Positions 1 to 12,650 are shown, counted from the stretch's first letter. The stretch is 64,000 nt of DNA from Megalopta genalis (GCF_051020955.1 NW_027476251.1:62001-126000), one strand, 5' to 3'. Notes: generated from the sequence alone by a model not told the origin. Numbers and translations: made by a program.

Positions 1-809
1 CTTCAAATCAATGCGATGTAGTAGGTTTAGCTTCAAATCCATGCGAAACAAATGATTGAGCTTCAAACACTTGGGATATAGGCGGTATAGCTCCAACTGC
101 ATGCGAAACAAACGAGTAACCTTCAAATCCACGCGAAACACATGATTTAGCTTCAAATCAATGCGATGTAGAAGGTTTAGCTTCAAATCCATGCAAAACA
201 CGTGATTTAGCTTCCTATTAATGCGAAGTAGAAGGCTTAGCTTCAAATCTATGCGAAACAAATGTTTTAGCTTCAAATACTTGTGATATACGTCATTTAG
301 ATTTAACTGCATGCGCAACGAACGAGTTTGCTTCAAATCCATGCGAAGCACATGATTTAGCTGCAAATCAATGCGATGTAGGAGGTTTAGCTTCAAATCC
401 ATGCGAAACAAATGATTTAGCTTCAAATCAATGCGAAGTAGAAGGCTTAGCTTCAAATCCATGCGAAACGAATGGTTTAGCTTCAAATACTTGCGATATA
501 AATGATACAGCTTCAAATACAGGAGAAACAAACGAGTTAGCTTCAAATCCACGCGAAACACATAATTTAGTTTCAAATCAATGCGATGTAGAAGGCTTAG
601 CTTCAAATTCAAGCGAAACACATGATTTAGCTTCAAATACTTGCGATATAAGTGATATAGTTTCAAATGCAGGTGAAACGAACGAGTTAGCTTCAAATCC
701 ATGCGACACACAAGATTCAGCTGCAAATCAATGCGATGTAGAAGGCTTAGCTTCAAATCCATGCAAAACACGTGATTTAGGATCCAACCAATGCGAAGTA
801 GAAGGCTTA

Positions 810-838
810 GATTCAAATCCATGCGAATCAATTGATTA
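810..838 (+). repeat. 29-bp unit with CAATTGATTA end (lineage tag)
   Basis: This N-like unit reads ...GCGAATCAATTGATTA and is 29 bp long. The 1-bp loss shifts the register of everything downstream. The same or a closely related short unit (GAATGAATTG or GAATCAATTG) precedes the GCTGCAAATACTTG T unit near 4095, 8293, 10811, 13568, 16905, 18464, 46540, 55329, 58395, 60552, 62748 and 63407. A shared indel like this marks descent of those blocks from one ancestor. It also ends open frames on both strands. Confidence 0.85.
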
Positions 839-1138
839 GCTGCAAATACTTGTGATATACAAGATTTAGTTTCAACTGCATGCGAAACAAACGAGTTAGC
901 TTCAAATCCATTCGAAACACAATATTGAGCGTCAAATCAATGCGAAGTAGAAGGCAGAGATTCAAACCCATGCGATACAAATGGTTTAACTTCAAATACT
1001 TGCGATATACATGATTTAGCTTCAACTGCATTCGAAGCAAACGCGTTATCTCCGAATCCACGCGAAACACATGATTTAGCTTCAAATCAATGCGAAGTAG
1101 AAGGCTTAGCTTCAAATCCATGCGAAACAAATGGATAA
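839..1138 (+). repeat. Exemplar of the 150-bp pentameric higher-order unit (T-A-P-Q-N, two copies)
   Basis: Two consecutive 150-bp pentamers lie at 839-988 and 989-1138. Each holds five 30-bp units in the order T, A, P, Q, N. Class diagnostics from position 10 are: P, CCATGCGAAACACATG; Q, CAATGCGATGTAGAAGG; N, CCATGCGAAACAAATGG; T, ACTTGCGATATAAGTG; A, CTGCATGCGAAACAAACG. The same order recurs through the window, sometimes with extra P-Q pairs. The pentamer is therefore the basic higher-order repeat, and the longer periods are expansions of it. Confidence 0.9.
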
Positions 1139-1169
1139 GCTACAAATGCTTGTGATATACATTATTTAG

Positions 1170-2711
1170 CTACAACTGCATGCGAAACATACGAGTTTGC
1201 ATCAAATCCATGCGAAACACACGATTTAGCTTCAAATCAGTGCGAAGTAGATGGCATAGCTTCAAATCCATGCGAAACACATGATTTAGCTTCAAATCAA
1301 TGCGATGTAGTAGGTTTAGCTTCAAATCCATGCGAAACAAATGATTGAGCTTCAAACACTTGGGATATAGGCGGTATAGCTCCAACTGCATGCGAAACAA
1401 ACGAGTTACCTTCAAATCCACGCGAAACACATGATTTAGCTTCAAATCAATGCGATGTAGAAGGTTTAGCTTCAAATCCATGCAAAACACGTGATTTAGC
1501 TTCCTATTAATGCGAAGTAGAAGGCTTAGCTTCAAATCTATGCGAAACAAATGGTTTGGCTTCAAATACTTGTGATATACGTTATTTAGATTTAACTGCA
1601 TGCGCAACGAACGAGTTAGCTTCAAATCCATGCGAAGCACATGATTTAGCTGCAAATCAATGCGATGTAGGAGGTTTAGCTTCAAATCCATGCGAAACAA
1701 ATGATTTAGCTTCAAATCAATGCGAAGTAGAAGGCTTAGCTTCAAATCCATGCGAAACAAATGGTTTCGATTCAAATACTTGTGATATACATGATTTAGC
1801 TTCAACTGCATGCGACACAAACGAGTTAGGTTCAAATCCTTGCGAAACACATGTTTCAGCAGCAAATCAATGCGATGTAGAAGGTTTAGCTTCAAATCCA
1901 TGCCAAACACATGATTTAGCTTCATATCCATGGGATGTAGAAGCTTTAGCTTCAAATCCATGCGATACACAAGATTTTGCTTCAAATCAATGCGATGTAG
2001 TAGGTTCAGCTTCAAATCCATGCGACACATATGGTTTAGCTTCAAATCCATGCGAAACAAATGATTGAGCTTCCTACACTTGGGATATAGGTGATATAGC
2101 TTCAACTGCATGCGAAACAAATGAGTTACATTCAAATCCAAGCGAAAAACATGATTTAGCTTCAAATACTTGCGATATAAGTGATATAGTTTCAAATGCA
2201 GGAGAAACGAACGAGTTAGATTCAAATCCATGCGAAACACATGATTCAGCTGCAAATCAATGCTATGTAGAAGGCTTAGCTTCAAATCCATGCGAAACAC
2301 GTGATTTAGGATCCAATCAATGCGAAGTAGAAGCCTTAGCTTCAAATCCATGCGAAACAATTGCTTTAGCTTCAAATACTTGCGGTATAAATGATATAGC
2401 TTCAACCGAATGCGAAACAAACGAGTTACCTTCAAATCCACGCGAAACACACGATTTAGCTTCAATTCAATGCCAAGTAGAAGGCTTTGCTTCAAATCCA
2501 TGCGAAACAAATGGTTTAGCTTCAAATACTTGCGATATAAGTGATATAGTTTCAAATGCAGGCGAAACGAACGAGTTAGCTGCAAATCGATGCGAAACAC
2601 ATAATTCAGCTTCAAATCAATGCGATGTAGAAGGTTTAGCCTCAAATCAATGCGATGTAGAAGGTTTAGTTTCAAATCAATGAGATGTAGAAGGTTAAGT
2701 TTCAAATCCAT
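1170..2711 (-). other. 513-codon open frame in the repeat, probably not a gene
   Basis: Read on the - strand, the frame gives MDLKLNLLHRID-type decapeptides throughout, with T units as RKYLKLYHLY and A units as RMQLKLTRLF. The product would be basic and leucine-rich, with no signal peptide or domain I recognise. It is open because the repeat lacks stop codons in this phase and this stretch has few indels. The left part of the same DNA is re-copied near 17.2 and 18.8 kb as a shorter 336-codon frame. There is no evidence of a promoter, splice sites or non-repetitive ends. Confidence 0.2.
1199..1408 (+). repeat. Exemplar of the 210-bp heptamer (P-Q-P-Q-N-T-A)
   Basis: Seven units follow one another as P (1199), Q (1229), P (1259), Q (1289), N (1319), T (1349) and A (1379). 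This is the pentamer with one additional P-Q pair. It shows how the array changes length: the P-Q step is repeated while the T-A pair stays together. Copies of this heptamer recur with the block repeated near 17.3 and 18.8 kb. Confidence 0.85.
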
Positions 2712-4080
2712 GCGAAATAAATTGTTTAGCTACAAACGATTGTGATATACGTTATTTAGATTTATCTGCATGCGCAACGCACGAGTTAGCTACAAATACA
2801 TGCGAGACACATGATTTAGCTGCAAATCAATGCGATGTAGAAGGTTTAGCTTCAAAACCAAGCGAAACGCATGATTTAGCTTCAAACCAATGCGATGTAG
2901 AAGGTTTAGCTTCAAATCCGTGCGAAACAAATGGTTTAGCTTCAAATACTTGGGATATAAGTGATATAGTATCAAATGCAGGTGGAACGAACGAGATAGC
3001 TTCAAATCCATGCAAAACACATGATTAAGTTTCAAATCAATTCTATGTAGAAGGTTTAGCTTCAAATCCAAGCGAAACAAATGATTTAGCTTCCAACACT
3101 TGGGATATAAGCGATATAGCTTCAAATGCAGACGAATCAAACGAGTTAGCTTGAAAATCCATGAGATACGAATGATTTAGCTTCAAATCGATGCGAAGTA
3201 GACGGATTAGCTTCAAATCCATGCGAAACAAATGATTGAGCTTCCTACACTTGGGATATAGGTGATATAGCTTCAACTGCATGCGAAACAAATGAGTTAC
3301 ATTCAAATCCAAGCGAAAAACATGATTTAGCTTCAAATACTTGCGATGTAAGTGATATAGTTTCAAATTCAGGAGAAACGAACGAGTTAGATTCAAATCC
3401 ATGCGAAACACATGATTCAGCTGCGAATCAATGCGATGTAGAAGGCTTAGCTTCAAATCCATGCGAAACACGTGATTTAGGATCCAATCAATGCGAAGTA
3501 GAAGCCTTAGCTTCAAATCCATGCGAAACAATTGCTTTAGCTTCAAATACTTGCGGTATAAATGATATAGCTTCAACTGAATGCGAAACAAACGAGTTAG
3601 CTTCAAATCCATGCGAAACACACGATTTAGCTTCAATTCAATGCCAAGTAGAAGGCTTAGCTTCAAATCGATGCGAATCTAATGTTTCGGATTCAAATCC
3701 ACGCGAAACACATGATTTAGCTTCAAATCAATGCGATGTAGCAGGTTTAACTTCAAATCCATGGCAAACACATGATTTAGCTTCAAATCCATGGGATGTA
3801 GAAGGTTTAGCTTCAAATTCATGCGAAACGCATTACTTAGGTGCAAATCAGTGCGAAATAGAAGGCTCAGGTTCAAAACCATGCGATTCAAATGGTTCAT
3901 CTTCAAATACTTGTGAAAGACATGATTTAGCTTCAACTGCATGCGAAACAAACGAGTTACCTTCAAATCCATGCGACACACAAGATTCAGCTGCAAATCA
4001 ATGCGATGTAGAAGGCTTAGCTTCAAATCCATGCAAAACACGTGATTTAGGATCCAATCAATGCGAAGTAGAAGGCTTAG
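2130..4080. repeat. Block E, copy 1 (about 1.95 kb, repeated at +3329)
   Basis: This stretch matches 5459-7409 at a constant offset of 3329 bp by eye. Shared tags include a run of two adjacent Q units (about 2640-2700), the ACAAACGATTGTGATA T unit, the AATTCTATGTAGAAGG Q unit and the 31-bp unit at 3149-3179. Small differences occur, for example GATGTAAGTG near 3346 against GATATAAGTG in the other copy. A third copy of most of it lies within 13438-16962. Confidence 0.85.
3149..3179 (+). repeat. 31-bp unit with TTGAAAATCC (lineage tag)
   Basis: A P-like unit has one extra A (GCTTGAAAATCCATGAG) and is 31 bp. Identical copies lie at 6478-6508 and 15951-15981, matching the 3329 and 9473 offsets. 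Because rare length changes are unlikely to recur identically, the unit ties these three blocks together by descent. It also shifts the reading frame on both strands. Confidence 0.85.
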
Positions 4081-6137
4081 ATTCAAATCCATGCGAATGA
4101 ATTGTTTAGCTGCAAATACTTGTGATATACATGATTTAGTTTCAACTGTATGCGAAACAAACGAGTTAGCTTCAAATCCATTCGAAACACAATATTTAGC
4201 GTCAAATCAATGCGAAGTAGGAGGCAGAGCTTCAAATCCATGTGATACAAATGGTTTAACTTCAAATACTTGTGATATACATGATTTAGTTTCAACTGCA
4301 ATCGAAGCAAACGAGTTAGCTCCAAATCCACGCGAAACACATAATTTAGCTTCAAATCAATGCGAAGTAACAGGTTTAACTTCAAATCCACGCGAAACAA
4401 ATGATTGAGCTTCAAATACTTGCGATATAATTGATATAGTTTCAAATGCAGGCGAAACGAACGAGTTAGCTGCAAATCGATGCGAAACACATGATTTAGC
4501 TTCAAATCAATGCGAAGTAGCAGGTTTAACTTCAAATCCATGGCAAACACATCATTTAGCTTCAAATCCATGGGATGTAGAAGGTTTAGCTTCAAATTCA
4601 TGCGAAACACATTATTTAGGTGCAAATCAGTGCGAAATAGAAGGCTCAGGTTCAAAACCATGCGATTCAAATGGTTCATCTTCAAATACTTGTGAAAGAC
4701 ATGATTTAGCTTCAACTGCACGCGAAACAAACGAGTTACCTTCAAATCCACGCGAAACACACAATTTAGCTTCAAATCAATGTGATGCAGAATGCTAAGC
4801 TTCAAATCCATGCAAAACACATGATTTAGGATCCAATCAATGCGAAGTAGAAGGCTTAGCTTCAAATCCATGCGAAACAAATGGTTTAGCTTCAAATACT
4901 TGCGATATAAATGACACAGCTTCAAATACAGGGGAAACAAACGAGTTAGATTCAAATCCATGCAAAATACACGATTTAGCTTCAATTCAATGCCAAGTAG
5001 AAGGCTTAGCTTCAAATCCATGCCAATCAATTGTTTAGCTGCAAATACTTGTGATATACATGATTTAGTTTCAACTACATGCGAAACAAACGAGTTAGCT
5101 TCAAATTCATGCGAAACACAATATTTAGCGTCAAATCAATGCGAAGTAGAAGGCAGAGCTTCAAATCCATGCGATACAAATGGTTTAGCTTCAAATACTT
5201 GTGATATACATGATTTAGCTTCAACTGCATTCGAAGCAAACGAGTTAGCTCCAAATCCACGCGAAACGCATGATTTAACTTCAAATCAGTGCGAAGTAGA
5301 AGGCTTAGCTTCAAATCCTTGCGAATCTAATGGTTCGGCTTGAAATACTAGTGAAATGCATGATTTAGCTTCAACTGAATGCGAAACAAATGAGTTACAT
5401 TCAAATCCAAGCGAAACACATAATTTAGCTTCAAATCAATGCGATGTAGAAGGTTTAGCTTCAAATCCAAGCGAAACACATGATTTAGCTTCAAATACTT
5501 GCGATATAAGTGATATAGTTTGAAATGCAGGAGAAACGAACGAGTTAGATTCAAATCCATGCGAAACACATGATTCAGCTGCAAATCAATGCTATGTAGA
5601 AGGCTTAGTTTCAAATCCATGCGAAACACGTGATTTAGGATCCAATCAATGCGAAGTAGAAGCCTTAGCTTCAAATCCATGCGAAACAATTGCTTTAGCT
5701 TCAAATACTTGCGGTATAAATGATATAGCTTCAACCGAATGCGAAACAAACGAGTTACCTTCAAATCCACGCGAAACACACGATTTAGCTTCAATTCAAT
5801 GCCAAGTAGAAGGCTTTGCTTCAAATCCATGCGAAACAAATGGTTTAGCTTCAAATACTTGCGATATAAGTGATATAGTTTCAAATGCAGGCGAAACGAA
5901 CGAGTTAGCTGCAAATCGATGCGAAACACATAATTCAGCTTCAAATCAATGCGATGTAGAAGGTTTAGCCTCAAATCAATGCGATGTAGAAGGTTTAGTT
6001 TCAAATCAATGAGATGTAGAAGGTTAAGCTTCAAATCCATGCGAAATAAATTGTTTAGCTACAAACGATTGTGATATACGTTATTTAGATTTATCTGCAT
6101 GCGCAACGCACGAGTTAGCTACAAATACATGCGAGAC
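3273..6137. repeat. Block F, copy 1 (about 2.9 kb, repeated at +4198)
   Basis: This block is repeated at 7471-10335 with offset 4198. The left join lies in an A unit (TCAACTGCATGCG) and the right join just after ACAAATACATGCGAGACAC. The copies look nearly identical; one visible difference is CATCATTTA at about 4551 against CATGATTTA in the copy. The block overlaps Block E, so the region arose through nested rather than simple tandem duplications. Confidence 0.88.
4083..5030 (-). other. 315-codon open frame in the repeat, four near-identical copies
   Basis: The - strand reads MIGMDLKLSLLLGIELKLNRVF and onward in MDLKL-type decapeptides for 315 codons. Copies lie at 8281-9228, 10799-11746 and 13556-14503; the first differs from the others by one residue (KLNDVFA against KLNHVFA). 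The near identity follows from recent duplication of the block and is not by itself evidence of coding. The frame opens and closes at shared single-base indels. There is no recognisable domain. Confidence 0.2.
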
Positions 6138-7409
6138 ACATGATTTAGCTGCAAATCAATGCGATGTAGAAGGTTTAGCTTCAAAACCAAGCGAAACGCA
6201 TGATTTAGCTTCAAACCAATGCGATGTAGAAGGTTTAGCTTCAAATCCGTGCGAAACAAATGGTTTAGCTTCAAATACTTGGGATATAAGTGATATAGTA
6301 TCAAATGCAGGTGGAACGAACGAGATAGCTTCAAATCCATGCAAAACACATGATTAAGTTTCAAATCAATTCTATGTAGAAGGTTTAGCTTCAAATCCAA
6401 GCGAAACAAATGATTTAGCTTCCAACACTTGGGATATAAGCGATATAGCTTCAAATGCAGACGAATCAAACGAGTTAGCTTGAAAATCCATGAGATACGA
6501 ATGATTTAGCTTCAAATCGATGCGAAGTAGACGGATTAGCTTCAAATCCATGCGAAACAAATGATTGAGCTTCCTACACTTGGGATATAGGTGATATAGC
6601 TTCAACTGCATGCGAAACAAATGAGTTACATTCAAATCCAAGCGAAAAACATGATTTAGCTTCAAATACTTGCGATATAAGTGATATAGTTTCAAATGCA
6701 GGAGAAACGAACGAGTTAGATTCAATTCCATGCGAAACACATGATTCAGCTGCGAATCAATGCGATGTAGAAGGCTTAGCTTCAAATCCATGCGAAACAT
6801 GTGATTTAGGATCCAATCAATGCGAAGTAGAAGCCTTAGCTTCAAATCCATGTGAAACAATTGCTTTAGCTTCAAATACTTGCGGTATAAATGATATAGC
6901 TTCAACTGAATGCGAAACAAACGAGTTAGCTTCAAATCCATGCGAAACACACGATTTAGCTTCAATTCAATGACAAGTAGAAGGCTTAGCTTCAAATCGA
7001 TGCGAATCTAATGTTTCGGATTCAAATCCACGCGAAACACATGATTTAGCTTCAAATCAATGCGAAGTAGCAGGTTTAACTTCAAATCCATGGCAAACAC
7101 ATGATTTAGCTTCAAATCCATGGGATGTAGAAGGTTTAGCTTCAAATTCATGCGAAACGCATTACTTAGGTGCAAATCAGTGCGAAATAGAAGGCTCAGG
7201 TTCAAAACCATGCGATTCAAATGGTTCATCTTCAAATACTTGTGAAAGACATGATTTAGCTTCAACTGCATGCGAAACAAACGAGTTACCTTCAAATCCA
7301 CGCGAAACACACGATTTAGCTTCAAATCAATGCGATGTAGAAGGCTTAGCTTCAAATCCATGCAAAACACGTGATTTAGGATCCAACCAATGCGAAGTAG
7401 AAGGCTTAG
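5459..7409. repeat. Block E, copy 2
   Basis: This is the copy of 2130-4080 at offset 3329. It carries the same double-Q run (about 5970-6030), the ACAAACGATTG T unit and the 31-bp unit at 6478-6508. Its left part overlaps the right part of Block F and its right part lies within Block G, so most positions here have at least two further relatives in the first 17 kb. Confidence 0.85.
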
Positions 7410-7470
7410 ATTCAAATCTATGCGAATCAATTGATTAGCTGCAAATACTTGTGATATACAAGATTTAGTT

Positions 7471-10335
7471 TCAACTGCATGCGAAACAAATGAGTTACAT
7501 TCAAATCCAAGCGAAAAACATGATTTAGCTTCAAATACTTGCGATATAAGTGATATAGTTTCAAATGCAGGAGAAACGAACGAGTTAGATTCAAATCCAT
7601 GCGAAACACATGATTCAGCTGCGAATCAATGCGATGTAGAAGGCTTAGCTTCAAATCCATGCGAAACACGTGATTTAGGATCCAATCAATGCGAAGTAGA
7701 AGCCTTAGCTTCAAATCCATGCGAAACAATTGCTTTAGCTTCAAATACTTGCGGTATAAATGATATAGCTTCAACTGAATGCGAAACAAACAAGTTAGCT
7801 TCAAATCCATGCGAAACACACGATTTAGCTTCAATTCAATGCCAAGTAGAAGGCTTAGCTTCAAATCGATGCGAATCTAATGTTTCGGATTCAAATCCAC
7901 GCGAAACACATGATTTAGCTTCAAATCAATGCGAAGTAGCAGGTTTAACTTCAAATCCATGGCAAACACATGATTTAGCTTCAAATCCATGGGATGTAGA
8001 AGGTTTAGCTTCAAATTCATGCGAAACGCATTACTTAGGTGCAAATCAGTGCGAAATAGAAGGCTCAGGTTCAAAACCATGCGATTCAAATGGTTCATCT
8101 TCAAATACTTGTGAAAGACATGATTTAGCTTCAACTGCATGCGAAACAAACGAGTTACCTTCAAATCCACGCGAAACACACGATTTAGCTTCAAATCAAT
8201 GCGATGTAGAAGGCTTAGCTTCAAATCCATGCAAAACACGTGATTTAGGATCCAATCAATGCGAAGTAGAAGGCTTAGATTCAAATCCATGCGAATGAAT
8301 TGTTTAGCTGCAAATACTTGTGATATACATGATTTAGTTTCAACTGTATGCGAAACAAACGAGTTAGCTTCAAATCCATTCGAAACACAATATTTAGCGT
8401 CAAATCAATGCGAAGTAGGAGGCAGAGCTTCAAATCCATGTGATACAAATGGTTTAACTTCAAATACTTGTGATATACATGATTTAGTTTCAACTGCAAT
8501 CGAAGCAAACGAGTTAGCTCCAAATCCACGCGAAACACATAATTTAGCTTCAAATCAATGCGAAGTAACAGGTTTAACTTCAAATCCACGCGAAACAAAT
8601 GATTGAGCTTCAAATACTTGCGATATAATTGATATAGTTTCAAATGCAGGCGAAACGAACGAGTTAGCTGCAAATCGATGCGAAACACATGATTTAGCTT
8701 CAAATCAATGCGAAGTAGCAGGTTTAACTTCAAATCCATGGCAAACACATGATTTAGCTTCAAATCCATGGGATGTAGAAGGTTTAGCTTCAAATTCATG
8801 CGAAACACATTATTTAGGTGCAAATCAGTGCGAAATAGAAGGCTCAGGTTCAAAACCATGCGATTCAAATGGTTCATCTTCAAATACTTGTGAAAGACAT
8901 GATTTAGCTTCAACTGCACGCGAAACAAACGAGTTACCTTCAAATCCACGCGAAACACACAATTTAGCTTCAAATCAATGTGATGCAGAATGCTAAGCTT
9001 CAAATCCATGCAAAACACATGATTTAGGATCCAATCAATGCGAAGTAGAAGGCTTAGCTTCAAATCCATGCGAAACAAATGGTTTAGCTTCAAATACTTG
9101 CGATATAAATGACACAGCTTCAAATACAGGGGAAACAAACGAGTTAGATTCAAATCCATGCAAAATACACGATTTAGCTTCAATTCAATGCCAAGTAGAA
9201 GGCTTAGCTTCAAATCCATGCCAATCAATTGTTTAGCTGCAAATACTTGTGATATACATGATTTAGTTTCAACTACATGCGAAACAAACGAGTTAGCTTC
9301 AAATTCATGCGAAACACAATATTTAGCGTCAAATCAATGCGAAGTAGAAGGCAGAGCTTCAAATCCATGCGATACAAATGGTTTAGCTTCAAATACTTGT
9401 GATATACATGATTTAGCTTCAACTGCATTCGAAGCAAACGAGTTAGCTCCAAATCCACGCGAAACGCATGATTTAACTTCAAATCAGTGCGAAGTAGAAG
9501 GCTTAGCTTCAAATCCTTGCGAATCTAATGGTTCGGCTTGAAATACTAGTGAAATGCATGATTTAGCTTCAACTGAATGCGAAACAAATGAGTTACATTC
9601 AAATCCAAGCGAAACACATAATTTAGCTTCAAATCAATGCGATGTAGAAGGTTTAGCTTCAAATCCAAGCGAAACACATGATTTAGCTTCAAATACTTGC
9701 GATATAAGTGATATAGTTTGAAATGCAGGAGAAACGAACGAGTTAGATTCAAATCCATGCGAAACACATGATTCAGCTGCAAATCAATGCTATGTAGAAG
9801 GCTTAGTTTCAAATCCATGCGAAACACGTGATTTAGGATCCAATCAATGCGAAGTAGAAGCCTTAGCTTCAAATCCATGCGAAACAATTGCTTTAGCTTC
9901 AAATACTTGCGGTATAAATGATATAGCTTCAACCGAATGCGAAACAAACGAGTTACCTTCAAATCCACGCGAAACACACGATTTAGCTTCAATTCAATGC
10001 CAAGTAGAAGGCTTTGCTTCAAATCCATGCGAAACAAATGGTTTAGCTTCAAATACTTGCGATATAAGTGATATAGTTTCAAATGCAGGCGAAACGAACG
10101 AGTTAGCTGCAAATCGATGCGAAACACATAATTCAGCTTCAAATCAATGCGATGTAGAAGGTTTAGCCTCAAATCAATGCGATGTAGAAGGTTTAGTTTC
10201 AAATCAATGAGATGTAGAAGGTTAAGCTTCAAATCCATGCGAAATAAATTGTTTAGCTACAAACGATTGTGATATACGTTATTTAGATTTATCTGCATGC
10301 GCAACGCACGAGTTAGCTACAAATACATGCGAGAC
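7471..10335. repeat. Block F, copy 2
   Basis: This is the copy of 3273-6137 at offset 4198. The sub-segment 7817-9470 is copied again immediately after this block, at 10335-11988 (offset 2518). That places the join at 10335, inside the run GAGACACACGATTTAGC, where a unit of this block passes directly into the CAATTCAATGCCAAG Q unit. Confidence 0.88.
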
Positions 10336-11988
10336 ACACGATTTAGCTTCAATTCAATGCCAAGTAGAAGGCTTAGCTTCAAATCGATGCGAATCTAATG
10401 TTTCGGATTCAAATCCACGCGAAACACATGATTTAGCTTCAAATCAATGCGAAGTAGCAGGTTTAACTTCAAATCCATGGCAAACACATGATTTAGCTTC
10501 AAATCCATGGGATGTAGAAGGTTTAGCTTCAAATTCATGCGAAACGCATTACTTAGGTGCAAATCAGTGCGAAATAGAAGGCTCAGGTTCAAAACCATGC
10601 GATTCAAATGGTTCATCTTCAAATACTTGTGAAAGACATGATTTAGCTTCAACTGCATGCGAAACAAACGAGTTACCTTCAAATCCACGCGAAACACACG
10701 ATTTAGCTTCAAATCAATGCGATGTAGAAGGCTTAGCTTCAAATCCATGCAAAACACGTGATTTAGGATCCAATCAATGCGAAGTAGAAGGCTTAGATTC
10801 AAATCCATGCGAATGAATTGTTTAGCTGCAAATACTTGTGATATACATGATTTAGTTTCAACTGTATGCGAAACAAACGAGTTAGCTTCAAATCCATTCG
10901 AAACACAATATTTAGCGTCAAATCAATGCGAAGTAGGAGGCAGAGCTTCAAATCCATGTGATACAAATGGTTTAACTTCAAATACTTGTGATATACATGA
11001 TTTAGTTTCAACTGCAATCGAAGCAAACGAGTTAGCTCCAAATCCACGCGAAACACATAATTTAGCTTCAAATCAATGCGAAGTAACAGGTTTAACTTCA
11101 AATCCACGCGAAACAAATGATTGAGCTTCAAATACTTGCGATATAATTGATATAGTTTCAAATGCAGGCGAAACGAACGAGTTAGCTGCAAATCGATGCG
11201 AAACACATGATTTAGCTTCAAATCAATGCGAAGTAGCAGGTTTAACTTCAAATCCATGGCAAACACATGATTTAGCTTCAAATCCATGGGATGTAGAAGG
11301 TTTAGCTTCAAATTCATGCGAAACACATTATTTAGGTGCAAATCAGTGCGAAATAGAAGGCTCAGGTTCAAAACCATGCGATTCAAATGGTTCATCTTCA
11401 AATACTTGTGAAAGACATGATTTAGCTTCAACTGCACGCGAAACAAACGAGTTACCTTCAAATCCACGCGAAACACACAATTTAGCTTCAAATCAATGTG
11501 ATGCAGAATGCTAAGCTTCAAATCCATGCAAAACACATGATTTAGGATCCAATCAATGCGAAGTAGAAGGCTTAGCTTCAAATCCATGCGAAACAAATGG
11601 TTTAGCTTCAAATACTTGCGATATAAATGACACAGCTTCAAATACAGGGGAAACAAACGAGTTAGATTCAAATCCATGCAAAATACACGATTTAGCTTCA
11701 ATTCAATGCCAAGTAGAAGGCTTAGCTTCAAATCCATGCCAATCAATTGTTTAGCTGCAAATACTTGTGATATACATGATTTAGTTTCAACTACATGCGA
11801 AACAAACGAGTTAGCTTCAAATTCATGCGAAACACAATATTTAGCGTCAAATCAATGCGAAGTAGAAGGCAGAGCTTCAAATCCATGCGATACAAATGGT
11901 TTAGCTTCAAATACTTGTGATATACATGATTTAGCTTCAACTGCATTCGAAGCAAACGAGTTAGCTCCAAATCCACGCGAAACGCATG
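10335..11988. repeat. Block F-left, copy 3 (about 1.65 kb, offset 2518 from 7817)
   Basis: This segment reproduces 7817-9470. It includes the 315-codon open frame, the GGATCC-bearing units (TTAGGATCCAATC) and the ACACAATATTTAGCG P unit. At about 11988 it leaves the copy: the relative continues GATTTAACTTCAAATCAG whereas here the sequence is GATTTAGCTACAAATC. Beyond that point the DNA is related to 33.7-34.4 kb. Confidence 0.85.
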
Positions 11989-12353
11989 ATTTAGCTACAA
12001 ATCAATGCGAAGTAGAAGGCTTTGCTTCAAATCCAAGCGAGACACATGATTTAGCTTCAAATCAGTGCGAAGTAGAAGGCTCAGCTTCAAATCGATGCGA
12101 ATCTAATGGTTCGGCTTCAAATTCTTGTGAAATACATGATTTAGCTTCAACTGCATGTGAATCAAACGTGTTAGCTTCAAATCCAAGCGAAACAGATGAT
12201 TTAGCTTCAAATCAATGGAAAGTTGAAGGCGTAGCTTCAAATCCATGCGGAACAAATGGTTATGCTTCAAAAACTTGTGATATAAGTGATATAGATTCAA
12301 CTGCCGGCGAAACAAACGAGATAGCTTCAAATCCATGCAAAATACATGATTAA
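11676..12353 (+). other. Longest + strand open frame (225 codons), probably not a gene
   Basis: In the + frame this reads MQNTRFSFNSMPSRRLSFKS and then, after a 1-bp shift in the repeat, ASNPCETHDL-type decapeptides with one Cys per ten residues. It is the longest + strand frame in 64 kb. The consensus frame is open in principle, but AATGATTGA N units and GATTAA P units end it repeatedly elsewhere. The product would be acidic and Asn/Ser/Cys-rich. I see no signal peptide, domain or regulatory context. Confidence 0.15.
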
Positions 12354-12650
12354 GCTTCAAAACAGTACGAAGTAGAAAGCGTAGCTTCAAATCCATGCGA
12401 AACACACGATTAAGCTTCAAATCAATGCGATGTAGTAGGTTCAGCTTCAAATCCATGCCACACATATGATTTAACTTCAAATACTTGCGGTATAAGTGAT
12501 ATAGCTTCAAAAGCAGGAGGAACAAACGAGGTAGCTTCAATTCCATGCGAAACAAATGATTTAGCTTCAAATCAAAGCGAAGTAGAAGGCTTAGCATCAA
12601 ATCCATGCGAAACAAATGGTTTAGCTACAAATACTTGTGATATACATGAT
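12000..12650. repeat. Block H, copy 1 (about 0.65 kb, repeated at +21747)
   Basis: The segment matches 33747-34397 at a constant offset of 21747 bp. Shared tags are ATCAATGGAAAGT, GCGGAACAAATGGTTATGC, a CAAAAACTTGTGAT T unit and an AACAGTACGAAGTAGAA Q unit. It is the clearest link between region I and region III, so material has moved over more than 20 kb of the array. Confidence 0.85.

Larger units (their letters stand above)
810..2028. repeat. Block D, copy 1 (about 1.2 kb)
   Basis: This block is repeated at about 16882-18100 (offset 16072) and about 18441-19659 (offset 17631). Shared markers are the 29-bp unit at its left edge, the ACACAATATT P unit, the CTTCCTATTAATGCG Q unit and a GATTTAACTGCATGCGCAAC A unit. 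The right edge is where copy 1 continues with an N unit but the other copies continue with a T unit. Boundaries are by eye, to about 15 bp. Confidence 0.85.
3965..7489. repeat. Block G, copy 1 (about 3.5 kb, repeated at +9473)
   Basis: The block corresponds to 13438-16962 at a constant offset of 9473 bp. It starts near a P unit with GCGACACACAAGATTCAG and ends in an A unit, where one copy continues AAATGAGTTACATT and the other AAACGAGTTAGCTT. This is the longest duplicated segment I could follow in the window. Its presence on both sides of 7.5-13.4 kb implies that the intervening DNA was itself built from partial copies of it. Confidence 0.85.

Noticed and set aside
780..785. Recurrent GGATCC, AAGCTT and GCATGC sites as functional elements
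   Set aside because: They arise from unit joins or single substitutions (TTAGGATCCAA, GATTAAGCTTC, CTGCATGCG). They are useful as restriction landmarks but carry no evidence of function.
1556..2068. + strand ASNPCETHDL frame as a secreted Cys-rich or antifreeze-like beta-solenoid protein
   Set aside because: One Cys per ten residues is suggestive, but the TxT ice-binding pattern of insect antifreeze proteins and a signal peptide are absent, and the frame is stopped repeatedly by AATGATTGA and GATTAA units.
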